Below, piece by piece: positions 55,028 to 62,881 of a stretch of DNA of 64,000 bases (position 1 is the first letter of the stretch; every line of letters starts with the position of its first letter). The notes below the pieces were generated by a model. That model saw only the letters and a list, made by a program, of their open reading frames with translations, had not been told where the DNA came from and searched no databases. Both the position numbers and the translations under genes were made by a program. Source of the stretch: Rhodanobacter denitrificans (GTDB lineage: Bacteria > Pseudomonadota > Gammaproteobacteria > Xanthomonadales > Rhodanobacteraceae); NCBI GenBank assembly GCA_017848855.1, contig JAFIHF010000072.1:1-64000 (forward strand). Reading direction: 5' to 3'.

Positions 55028-56614
55028 CTACCGATAGTTGAGATCCGGCGAGGCGAGCAGGAAGGTGTTCCACTCCTGCTGCGAATTCGCCTTGGCCAGC
55101 GCATCGCGCGTAGGTGCGGAGAGATGCGGTTCGATCGCGTCGTAGTACAGCCGCGTGGCGAGCATCGGGAAGCCGGCCTCGCGCGTCTTGCTGCCGGGCG
55201 GGGTGAACAGCTGGGTGTTGCCGTTGCCGATGGCGGCGGCGATGTCGAAGCGCTTGGACAGCTGGCCCGAGCCGGTCCAGCTGGCGCCATCCAGCGGCCA
55301 GCCGTCGGGGGTGATGCGGCCGTACAGCGGTTCGCCGAGCTGGTCGAGCCAGTACACCAGCGGCAGCGCATTCGCCACCGGCTTGTCGTCGTAGGCGAGG
55401 CGCACGGCGGACACCGTGAAGCGGGTGGGGTCCATGAACTGGCGGCCGCTGGCGAGCAGTTCGGGCGAGTCGAACAGCGTGCGCAGCACGGCGGCGATGT
55501 TGCCGTCGGTCTGGCGGAAGGTCTGCGCCATGCGCGCCACCAGCGCGGGCGGCGGCGTGTCGGCCACGAAGTATTGCGCCAGTTTGCGCGAGACGAATTG
55601 CGCGCAGGCGGGCTGGCTGACGATGAGGTCCACCGCCTGCTTCACCTCGTCGTAGCCGCGGCCCTTGATGCGTTGGCCGAGGAAAACCTTGTCGCGGAAA
55701 TCGTGCCGGTAGGGGTTGAACTCGAACAGGCCGTGGCGCACCACCAGCGGAGCAGCCTTCGCGTTGAAGCGCTGCGGCGGGCCGCCGACAGGCGCGATGC
55801 CCACGCCGGTGAGGATCAGCGCCAGTTGCTGCACGTCCTGCTGGGTGTAGCCCGAGCCCACGCCCAACGTGTGCAGCTCCATCAGCTCGCGCGCGTAGTT
55901 CTCGTTGACGTGGCCCTTGGCGTTCTGCGCGTTGTCCAGGTACTCCAGCATCGCCGGGCTTTCCAGCGTGGCCATCACGAGATCCTTGAACTTGCCCAGC
56001 GCATGCGGGCGGATCACGTGCTGCTCGTAGTCGGCCAGCTCCCAGCGGATGCGACCCTTGGGCGCGTACACGCTGAAGTGGTTGAGCCAGAACCACACCA
56101 ACTGCTCCTTGAGCTGGTTGGGGCCGTACACCGCCTGCAGCAGCTCGGCTTGCCGCGCCTGCTGCATCAGCTCGTTGCCGTGCTGCTGCCAGGCCTTGTT
56201 CGCGGCGTCCTTGCCTGGCCCGGCGGGCATCGTCTTGGCCTGCTGCTGGGCGTCGTGCAGGTCGGCGAGCAGGCGCGGCATCGGCGTGGACACCGCCTCG
56301 AAAGCGTGGATCTGGCTGGCGATGGCCGGCGGCAATGCACCGCGCACATGATCGGACAGCTGCGCGTCGAGCAGCCCCGCACGCCCCAGTTCGCGATAAC
56401 GCGCCACGTCTGCGCTGTCGATGCCGAAGCCGTCGCGGCGCAGCCAGGTGAGGTCGTCGCTGGTGAGGCTGGCTCCCGTTGCTGCCGCATTGGAATGCGA
56501 GGGTGCATTCGCGCAGGCGGCGAGCAGCAGCATCAACAAAGCCAGCAGCACGATGTTTGCATGATGCTGGCTGCGTGACAGGGCCGGCGGAGAAAAGAGA
56601 TGCATCAGTCGCAT
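55028..56614 (-). CDS. DUF1800 family lipoprotein (copy A)
   Basis: 528 residues. Lipobox-like LLLAACAN after a hydrophobic signal. DUF1800 pattern: DLTWLRRDGFGIDSADVARY, LKEQLVWFWLNHFSVYAPKG, VIRPHALGKFKDLVMATLES, NENYARELMELHTLGVGSGY and LYGRITPDGWPLDGASWTGS. The family is of unknown function and nearly always paired with DUF1501 genes. A paralogue of the same length is at 58304-59890. The start overlaps the end of the small upstream gene; ATG 56605 is an alternative that would make a TGATG junction. Confidence 0.88.
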   Translation of the reverse strand: MRLMHLFSPPALSRSQHHANIVLLALLMLLLAACANAPSHSNAAATGASLTSDDLTWLRRDGFGIDSADVARYRELGRAGLLDAQLSDHVRGALPPAIASQIHAFEAVSTPMPRLLADLHDAQQQAKTMPAGPGKDAANKAWQQHGNELMQQARQAELLQAVYGPNQLKEQLVWFWLNHFSVYAPKGRIRWELADYEQHVIRPHALGKFKDLVMATLESPAMLEYLDNAQNAKGHVNENYARELMELHTLGVGSGYTQQDVQQLALILTGVGIAPVGGPPQRFNAKAAPLVVRHGLFEFNPYRHDFRDKVFLGQRIKGRGYDEVKQAVDLIVSQPACAQFVSRKLAQYFVADTPPPALVARMAQTFRQTDGNIAAVLRTLFDSPELLASGRQFMDPTRFTVSAVRLAYDDKPVANALPLVYWLDQLGEPLYGRITPDGWPLDGASWTGSGQLSKRFDIAAAIGNGNTQLFTPPGSKTREAGFPMLATRLYYDAIEPHLSAPTRDALAKANSQQEWNTFLLASPDLNYR

Positions 56615-56883
56615 GTGCGGCCTTCGTCGGGAATTGTATGTTTACGACCGAACATCGCGAATTCGCCGACGAGTATCAGCAGCAGACCGATCAACCAGAG
56701 CGGTGCCCGAAACAGCAGGAACACCACGAGCATGAACGACAAGTGGTTGGCATACAGGTCGGGACTGGGTGGCCCGGAAAGCGCCGACCATATGAACCAT
56801 GCGCAATGGGTTGCCATCCCGAGAGCCCAGAGGATCACGGTGGCCGCATAGATGCGCTGAGGTGGCCGAAACGTCCTGTACAT
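56605..56883 (-). CDS. Small two-helix membrane protein
   Basis: 92 residues. Two hydrophobic stretches: IYAATVILWALGMATHCAWF and LSFMLVVFLLFRAPLWLIGL. A possible third hydrophobic part ends in VGEFAMFGRKH. No family recognised. It sits between DUF1501 and DUF1800 copy A, 31 bases after the former and overlapping the latter, so coupling supports a real gene. Codon use is less GC-biased than its neighbours. Confidence 0.6.
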   Translation of the reverse strand: MYRTFRPPQRIYAATVILWALGMATHCAWFIWSALSGPPSPDLYANHLSFMLVVFLLFRAPLWLIGLLLILVGEFAMFGRKHTIPDEGRTCD

Positions 56884-56914
56884 GTCGGTGGTCTGGCATC
56901 CAGGTCGGGTCAAT

Positions 56915-58114
56915 CTACACCAGCCGCAAATCGCGCGGCTTCGCCTGCGGAAACACCGTCTGCAACTGGCTGGCGCTCAAGCCCCACAGTTGCGCGAACA
57001 GCCCGCCGAGTACGTCGCGGTAGTCGTTGAGGATCGGGTAGTCGCGGTTCTGGAACAGGTTGGCCTGCGTCACCGCCATCTGCTCGCCGGCGATGCGGCC
57101 GCCGGCGACCTTGCCGCCCAGCACCCAGTGCACGGTGCCGTGGCCGTGGTCGGTGCCGTGGTCGCCGTTTTCGCGGAAGGTGCGGCCGAACTCGGAGAGC
57201 ACCACCACGGTGGTGTCGTTCCAGGCGTCGCCCAGCGCGTCGGCGTAGGCGGCGAGGCCTTCGCCGAGATTCTTCAGGTTGTTGGCGAGGCCGCCCTTGG
57301 TGCTGCCCTGGTTGACGTGGGTGTCCCAGCCGCCCACGTCGACGAAGCCGAGGCGGTACTGCTCGCGCATCAGGGTGGCGATGCGCCGCGTCTCGGCGGC
57401 GAAGCTGCGCGCGCCGGGCGCGCCGCGGCTGGCGGCCACCATCTCGTCGCGCAGATCCTTGGAGATGCTCTGCGGCAGGGCGAGGCCGTCGGCGCTGGCC
57501 TGGGCCAGCGCGGTGCCCTTGTACATGCCGGCGAGGATCGCCGCCTGCCGTTCGTCGAAATGCGCCTTGGGCTCGGCCTTCAGCGCGATGTTGGGGATGT
57601 CGCGCGCGGCGCCCTGGAAGGACAGCGGCAGGTTGTCGGTGAACGCGATCGCCGGCACGCCGGTGAGCAGGCCGGAGAGCCGCGCGAGGAAGCCGGAGCG
57701 GTAGTTGCCGTTCGCGCCCACCGGCTCGCCGCGTTCGATGTGGTCCTGCGTCTCGAAGTGGCTGCGCGAGAGGTCGTTGGTGCCGGCGAACGGGATGAAG
57801 GCGAGCTGCTTCTTCTGCCACAGCGGCAGCAGCGTATCGCGCACCACCGGGCTCAGGCCCCAGTCCGCGTCCAGCGCCACGGCGCTGTCGGGATCGTTGG
57901 CGTCGGGGCGCTTGATCGCGAGTGTGGGCCGCGAGGCGTAGTAGAAATCGCTGCCGGTCGGCACCAGCAGGTTGTTGCAGTCGTAGCCGCCGCGCAGGAA
58001 TACCAGCAGGAAGCGCGGCGTGTTCGCCGGCGCGGCGAACAGCCGGCCGGAGAACGACAGCGTGGAAGCGGCGGCTGCGCCGGCGGCGGCAAGCAGGAAT
58101 TCGCGGCGGTTCAT
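56915..58114 (-). CDS. DUF1501 family Tat-exported protein
   Basis: 399 residues. Tat-like signal MNRREFLLAAAGAAAASTLS. Alkaline-phosphatase/sulfatase-like DUF1501 pattern: FLLVFLRGGYDCNNLLVPTG, RSHFETQDHIERGEPVGANG, VDVGGWDTHVNQGSTKGGLA, VVLSEFGRTFRENGDHGTDH and GHGTVHWVLGGKVAGGRI. The Asp/His residues suggest a metal-dependent hydrolase core, but function is unproven. It lies between two DUF1800 genes. Confidence 0.92.
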   Translation of the reverse strand: MNRREFLLAAAGAAAASTLSFSGRLFAAPANTPRFLLVFLRGGYDCNNLLVPTGSDFYYASRPTLAIKRPDANDPDSAVALDADWGLSPVVRDTLLPLWQKKQLAFIPFAGTNDLSRSHFETQDHIERGEPVGANGNYRSGFLARLSGLLTGVPAIAFTDNLPLSFQGAARDIPNIALKAEPKAHFDERQAAILAGMYKGTALAQASADGLALPQSISKDLRDEMVAASRGAPGARSFAAETRRIATLMREQYRLGFVDVGGWDTHVNQGSTKGGLANNLKNLGEGLAAYADALGDAWNDTTVVVLSEFGRTFRENGDHGTDHGHGTVHWVLGGKVAGGRIAGEQMAVTQANLFQNRDYPILNDYRDVLGGLFAQLWGLSASQLQTVFPQAKPRDLRLV

Positions 58115-58177
58115 GGTGGGTACCTCGGTGGTGGTTTGGCGCATCCTGCCTGCGGCAGTGCACCAGGCTTGAATGGC

Positions 58178-58253
58178 GTCATTCCCGCGAAAGCGGGAAT
58201 CCATTTCGGGCTAGTCGAAGATCAACATGGATGCCCGCGTTCGCGGGCATGAC
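58178..58253. repeat. GTCATTCCCG paired-hairpin repeat
   Basis: ATTCCCGCGAAAGCGGGAAT and ATGCCCGCGTTCGCGGGCAT face each other between GTC at 58178 and GAC at 58253, in the gap between DUF1800 copy B and DUF1501. Best preserved member of the family in this window. Confidence 0.9.
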
Positions 58254-58303
58254 GTCTCGGTGGGTGGCTTGGGTACGGAACATTGCTGCGCGTAGTGAGT
58301 GGG

Positions 58304-59890
58304 TCAGCGGTAATTGAAGTCGGGCGAAGACAACAGGAAGGTATTCCACTCCATCGGCGACTTCGCCTTGGCCAGCGCGTCGCGGGTGGCGTCGGAGAGC
58401 CTCGGCGCGATCGCGTCGCGGTACAGCGCGGAGCCTTGCAGGTCGGGCGCGCCGGGCGGCGGATCGTTCGTGGTGTTCGCGCCGCCGTCGTCCACGAACA
58501 GCCGGTTGCGGCCGCTGCCGATCACGCGGGCGAAGTCGAAGCGCTTGCTGAGCTGGCCCGAGCCGGTCCAGCTCGCCGAATCCAGCGGCCAGCCGTCCGG
58601 CGTGATGCGGCCGTACAGCGGCTCGCCCATCGCGCGCAGCCAGTTCACCAGCGGTTCGGCGTTGGGGATGGGCTGGCCGTCGTAGGTGAGGCGCATCGCG
58701 GAAACCAGGAAGCGCATCGGATCCTTGAACTTGTGTCCGCCGACTGCCGCAGCTTCCGGCGACAGCAGCATGGTGCGCACTACCGCCGCGATGTCGCCGT
58801 CGGTGCGCTGGAAGGTCTGCGCCATCGCGTCCACCAGGGCGGGCGAGGGCTGGTCGGCGATGAAGTATTCGGCCAGCTGCTGCGAGACGAAGTGCGCGCA
58901 CGCGGGTTGCCGCACGATCAGATCCACCGCCTGCTCGATCTCGGTATAGCCGCTGCCCCTGATCGTCTGGCCGAGGAAAGTCTTGTCGCCGAAGTCGTGC
59001 TGGTTCGGGTTGAACACGAACAGGCCGTCGCGCACGAAGCCGGGGCGCCTGCGGCGCATGCCGCGCTCGGCGAACTTCGGCGGCAGCAGGCCGGCGCCGG
59101 TCAGCACGCGCATCAGCTGCTGCACATCGGCCTGGGTGTAGCCCGAGCCCACGCCCAGCGTGTGCAGCTCCATCAGCTCGCGCGCGTAGTTCTCGTTGGT
59201 CTTGCCCTTGACGTTGTGCACGTTGTCGAGGAACACCAGCATGGCCGGGCTCTTCAGCGTGGCCAGCACGAGATCCCTGAACTTGCCCAGCGCATGCGGG
59301 CGTATCACGTTTTCCTCGTAGTCGGCCGCGAACGCGCGCACCGGCCCCTTGTTCGCGTACACGCTGAAGTGGTTGAGCCAGAACCACACCAGCTGTTCCT
59401 TGAGCTGGTCGCCGCCGTAGACCGCGTGCAGCAGCTCGGCCTGCGCGGCCTGCTGTTCGAGCCCGCGCCGGTACTGCGCAAGCGCCTTCTTCGCGGCGTC
59501 TTTCGCCGCGCCGGCAGGCGTGTCCTTGTACTGCTTCTGGCGGTCGCGGAAATCCGCCCACAGCGCGGGCAGCGGCGTGTTCACCACCGGCAGGGCGCGG
59601 AGCTGTGCGGCCACCTGCGGCGGCAGCGTGTCGTCGCTGCCGGCGAGCTGCTCGTCGAGGAAGCGCTCGCGGCCGAGCTGGCGATAGCGCGCCAGCGTGG
59701 CGCTGTCCAGGCCGAAGCCGTCGCGGCGCAGCCAGGCGATGTCCGACAGGCTCAGCCCGTCCACCTTCGCGGTGACGGTGGCGGCAGGCAGGCGTTGCGG
59801 CGCGGCCTGGCCCGCGCAGGCCAGCGCGGGCAGGCAGCCCAGCAGCAGGCCGAGAGCGAGACTGCGGCAACGTATCGGTGCGGCGGGCAT
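58304..59890 (-). CDS. DUF1800 family exported protein (copy B)
   Basis: 528 residues, same as copy A and clearly paralogous: DIAWLRRDGFGLDSATLARY, LKEQLVWFWLNHFSVYANKG, VIRPHALGKFRDLVLATLKS, NENYARELMELHTLGVGSGY and LYGRITPDGWPLDSASWTGS. The N-terminus RSLALGLLLGCLPALACAG is a signal, probably cleaved after ACAG, with a less clear lipobox than copy A. Start at 59890; upstream in-frame ATGs are unlikely. First gene of the DUF1800-DUF1501-DUF1800 minus-strand group. Confidence 0.88.
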   Translation of the reverse strand: MPAAPIRCRSLALGLLLGCLPALACAGQAAPQRLPAATVTAKVDGLSLSDIAWLRRDGFGLDSATLARYRQLGRERFLDEQLAGSDDTLPPQVAAQLRALPVVNTPLPALWADFRDRQKQYKDTPAGAAKDAAKKALAQYRRGLEQQAAQAELLHAVYGGDQLKEQLVWFWLNHFSVYANKGPVRAFAADYEENVIRPHALGKFRDLVLATLKSPAMLVFLDNVHNVKGKTNENYARELMELHTLGVGSGYTQADVQQLMRVLTGAGLLPPKFAERGMRRRRPGFVRDGLFVFNPNQHDFGDKTFLGQTIRGSGYTEIEQAVDLIVRQPACAHFVSQQLAEYFIADQPSPALVDAMAQTFQRTDGDIAAVVRTMLLSPEAAAVGGHKFKDPMRFLVSAMRLTYDGQPIPNAEPLVNWLRAMGEPLYGRITPDGWPLDSASWTGSGQLSKRFDFARVIGSGRNRLFVDDGGANTTNDPPPGAPDLQGSALYRDAIAPRLSDATRDALAKAKSPMEWNTFLLSSPDFNYR

Positions 59891-60054
59891 GCGTCCTACT
59901 CCGGCGGGGGTGTCGGGTGGCTTCAACGGCGAGGATGCCAAAGCGGATGACAGCGACATGGCGACGCATCCGGTGGATTCGCCGCGATTCATCATTCGCA
60001 ATCTCTTGCGCTGCCGCGCGCCGGTTACCATGCGCTCCCCGCCGGAGCGATGCG

Positions 60055-60663
60055 ATGCCCAAGACCTACGACCGCGCCTATTTCGACAAGTGGTACCGCG
60101 ACCCTGCGCACGCGGTGGGTTCGCCCGCCGAGCTGAAGCGCAAGGTGGCGATGGTGGTGGCGCAGGCGGAGTACTACCTCGGCCGGCCGATCCGCAACGT
60201 GCTGGACGTGGGCTGCGGCGAGGGCACCTGGCGCGCGCCGCTGCGCGCGCTGCGCCCCGGCCTCGACTACCGCGGGCTGGACGCCAGCGAATACGTGGTG
60301 GCGCGCTACGGGCGCAGCCGCAACCTCGGTCTCGCGCGCTTCGGCCAGCTGGAATACCTGCGCTTCGACACGCGCTTCGACCTGATCGTGTGCACCGACG
60401 TGCTGCATTACCTGAAGCCTGCGGAGATCCGCGCGGGTCTCGCCGGCATCGTCGACATGCTCGAGGGCATCGCCTTCCTCGAAGTGTTCACCAGCCGCGA
60501 TGACGTGGACGGCGACCGCCACGGCTTCGTGGCGCGCGCGCCGGCGTGGTACCTGCGCGAGTTCGGCAAGGTGGGGCTGCTGCCGTGCGGGTCGCATTGC
60601 TACCTCGGGCCGCGATTGGGGCGGCATATCGCGGCGTTGGAGAGGGCGCAGATGCCGGTGTGA
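60055..60663 (+). CDS. Class I SAM-dependent methyltransferase
   Basis: 202 residues. N-terminal YDRAYFDKWYRDPAHAV; SAM motif I VLDVGCGEGTWRAPLRAL; post I DYRGLDASEYVVARYG; motif II FDLIVCTDVLHYL. The C-terminus includes APAWYLREFGKVGLLPCGSH. The substrate is unknown; small-molecule type. Start at 60055 on family fit. Divergent from DUF1800 copy B. Confidence 0.85.
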   Translation: MPKTYDRAYFDKWYRDPAHAVGSPAELKRKVAMVVAQAEYYLGRPIRNVLDVGCGEGTWRAPLRALRPGLDYRGLDASEYVVARYGRSRNLGLARFGQLEYLRFDTRFDLIVCTDVLHYLKPAEIRAGLAGIVDMLEGIAFLEVFTSRDDVDGDRHGFVARAPAWYLREFGKVGLLPCGSHCYLGPRLGRHIAALERAQMPV

Positions 60664-60721
60664 GCTTTCTCTCTCTTCCACAGGTGGAAGAGTGGCAAGG
60701 GAGAGGGACTCTTCCATCTCT

Positions 60722-61322
60722 TGCCGCAAGCGACAAAGCGGTTTCGAGCCGCAAGCGACAGAGCGGTTTCGTCCACCTGCCGGTGGCCGAGCTACTTCTC
60801 TTTTGCTTGTCCAAAAGAGAAGTAGCCAAGAGAAAACGACACCCCGCGGCGCCGCTCTCCGGGCATCCTGCCCTCCGAGTCCGTGAGTCGGTGCCGGGCT
60901 TTTCGAGCGGGCTCCTGCCCGCGCGAAAAGGCGAGTCCATCCATGGCCTCGCCCGCTGCGCGGCCTCCTCGTCCCCGCCTCACCGTCGCCGAGGGGCCCC
61001 GGGAAAAGCAGCGCGCTCCTGCGCGCAGAAGCAACAGCAAGATCAACAGCACCCCACCCCAACCCTCCCCTGCACGCAGGGGAGGGAGACACGACGCCAG
61101 GCGGCGAAGCACCACGAAGCTTTGTTCCTCAGTTTCCAGATACGTCGCGGGGTGGCCGCTGTGGGGCGACGTGTCGACGAGCGTTGATCCAAACCCCTCG
61201 ACACAGCGGGCTTGTAGGGCCGGCGGATTGAACCAGGCCATTTCTCTTGGTTACTTCTCTTTGGGCCAGCAAAGAGAAGTGACTCGGGCGCCGGCAGGCG
61301 ACCGAAACTGCTCTGTCACTTG
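60722..61322. repeat. Long composite repeat E4 (two-arm copy)
   Basis: Left: GCAAGCGACAAAGCGGTTTC (partly doubled), CACCTGCCGGTGGCCGAG, hairpin GCTACTTCTCTTTTG (60791-60805) and CAAAAGAGAAGTAGC (60812-60826), then CCAAGAGAAAACGACACCCC. The middle has AAAAGCAGCGCGCTCCTGCG and a CCCTCCCC palindrome. The right half (61130-61322) is the inverse of E1: TTTCCAGATACGTCGCGGGG, hairpin TTACTTCTCTTTG (61251-61263) and CAAAGAGAAGTGA (61270-61282), CTCGGGCGCCGGCAGGCGAC, and ACTTGCG. Fills the 710 bp between the methyltransferase and porin genes. Confidence 0.82.
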
Positions 61323-61373
61323 CGGAAGCACACAAGCAAAAGCTCCTCTCTCGAGCGGGAGAGGAACCGGACG

Positions 61374-62702
61374 TCAGAACTCCACGTGCGCCCTCACCCC
61401 CGCAAACGCCACCGGCCCCCGATCCCGGTTGTACCCGGGATGGCGCACCCACTGCAGGTCGGGACTCAGCGTGAGGTGTGGAAAAGGCGCGTAGCTGTAG
61501 TACAGCTCGGCGATTTCCTCGTGCGCGTAGTTGAGCGCGCCGTCGCCCAGCACGAAGCCGTGGCCGCCCAGCGCGAGGTACCGCCGGTGCAGCGGCGAGA
61601 GCGCGTTGATCGCCACGCCCAGCGCGAGGTGGTCGGCGCTGCGGCCCCAGTGCGCGCCGGAGAGCTGGAAGCCGAAGCTTGCGGTGCGGTCCACCTCGGT
61701 GAACACGAAGGATTCGGTGTGGCCGTCGTTCCAGCCGGCGCGGGCGAACAGGCCGGTGTCGCCGTCGTCGGCCAGCGGCAGTTCGCCGTTGACCGCGAAG
61801 CCGAACTTGCGCCGGCCGGGGGCGTCGTCGGCGTGCACGTCGGGCGTGCGGCCGGTGGCCAGCGCCTGCGCGATGGCGTCGCGGTAGCGGCCCATGCGCG
61901 CGATGTTGCGGAAGGCGAGGACGCGCAGCACCCAGCCGCCGGGTTGCGGATGCAGGCTCAGCTGCAGCTGCTCGCCGCGCGCGTGGAACAGGTCGCTTTC
62001 CAGCCGCTGGCCGTTCGCCTCGTAGGGCATGCGGTAGACGCCGTAGCGCAGCGTCCAGGCGGGGTTGACCCAGGCCAGCATCAGGCCATCGGTGTAGCCG
62101 CGCGTGTCGGCGGCGAAGTCCCAGCTGGTGGCGTTGAACAGATCCCAGTTCATGAACTGGCTGCGCGTGCCGTTGGCGTAGCGGTTGCGGTCGAAGTCGT
62201 CGTTCACCGCCAGCTTGCCCAGCTTCACGTCGAGGCGTCGCGTGGCCTGCGTGCCGGGCAGGTGGTCCTGGCTGCGTGCCACCGGCTCGCTTTCCCCGCC
62301 CAGCGGCAGCGACCATTGCAGGTAGCGTCGCGCCACGTAGGCGCCACGGCCCAGCCCGGCCACGCCGGCGCGGATCACGTCGCCGTTGGTGAGTCCGCCC
62401 AGCCCGGTGGTGCCACTGACGCCTTCGCCGCGGAACATCTCCACGTCGAAGTAGAACGCGAAATGCGCCGGCAGCCGCACGCCGAAATAGGCGCCGAAGG
62501 TGTGCGAGCGCGCGGTGTCGCCCTGCGCGTGCAGGCTCATCGGCCCGGCGTAGGGCGAATGCACGCGGCCCTGGTGCTGGTCGACAAAGGTGTATTGCGC
62601 GCCCAGCCATTGCGGGATGAACAGCGGCGCCTCGTCGGCGCGGGCGTTGTTGCCCAGCGCGAGCGCGCCGACGAGCAGCAGGGAGAAGGAAGTCGGACGC
62701 AT
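61374..62702 (-). CDS. Carbohydrate-selective porin, OprB-like
   Basis: 442 residues with a signal peptide (LLLVGALALGNNARA). OprB-type beta-barrel features: IPQWLGAQYTFVDQHQGRV, HTFGAYFGVRLPAHFAFYFD, KLGKLAVNDDFDRNRYANG, the Asp/Asn-rich turns, and the terminal strand GPVAFAGVRAHVEF ending in Phe. OprB proteins admit sugars across the outer membrane. No sugar operon is adjacent, so the substrate is open. ATG 62702 follows GAAGAGAG. Confidence 0.83.
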   Translation of the reverse strand: MRPTSFSLLLVGALALGNNARADEAPLFIPQWLGAQYTFVDQHQGRVHSPYAGPMSLHAQGDTARSHTFGAYFGVRLPAHFAFYFDVEMFRGEGVSGTTGLGGLTNGDVIRAGVAGLGRGAYVARRYLQWSLPLGGESEPVARSQDHLPGTQATRRLDVKLGKLAVNDDFDRNRYANGTRSQFMNWDLFNATSWDFAADTRGYTDGLMLAWVNPAWTLRYGVYRMPYEANGQRLESDLFHARGEQLQLSLHPQPGGWVLRVLAFRNIARMGRYRDAIAQALATGRTPDVHADDAPGRRKFGFAVNGELPLADDGDTGLFARAGWNDGHTESFVFTEVDRTASFGFQLSGAHWGRSADHLALGVAINALSPLHRRYLALGGHGFVLGDGALNYAHEEIAELYYSYAPFPHLTLSPDLQWVRHPGYNRDRGPVAFAGVRAHVEF

Positions 62703-62738
62703 CTCTCTTCGTTCACAGGTCATGCCCGGTGGCGCACC

Positions 62739-62841
62739 CCGTTCGCCCTGAGCGTAGGCCCGAAGGGCCGAAGTCGAAGGGTCGTTGGCGATGGGTGCTT
62801 CGACTGCGCTTGCTGCCGCAAGCTACGCTCAGCACGAACGG
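62739..62841. repeat. CCGTTCGCCCTGAGC inverted repeat
   Basis: Arms CCGTTCGCCCTGAGCGTAG (62739-62757) and CTACGCTCAGCACGAACGG (62823-62841) with two mismatches; an inner pair CTTCGACTGC/GAAGTCGAAG lies between. A REP-like unit between the porin gene and the RND factor gene. Confidence 0.75.
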
Positions 62842-62881
62842 GATCTGCCGCCAGGTGTTGTTGCCGATCAGATGGATCGGA

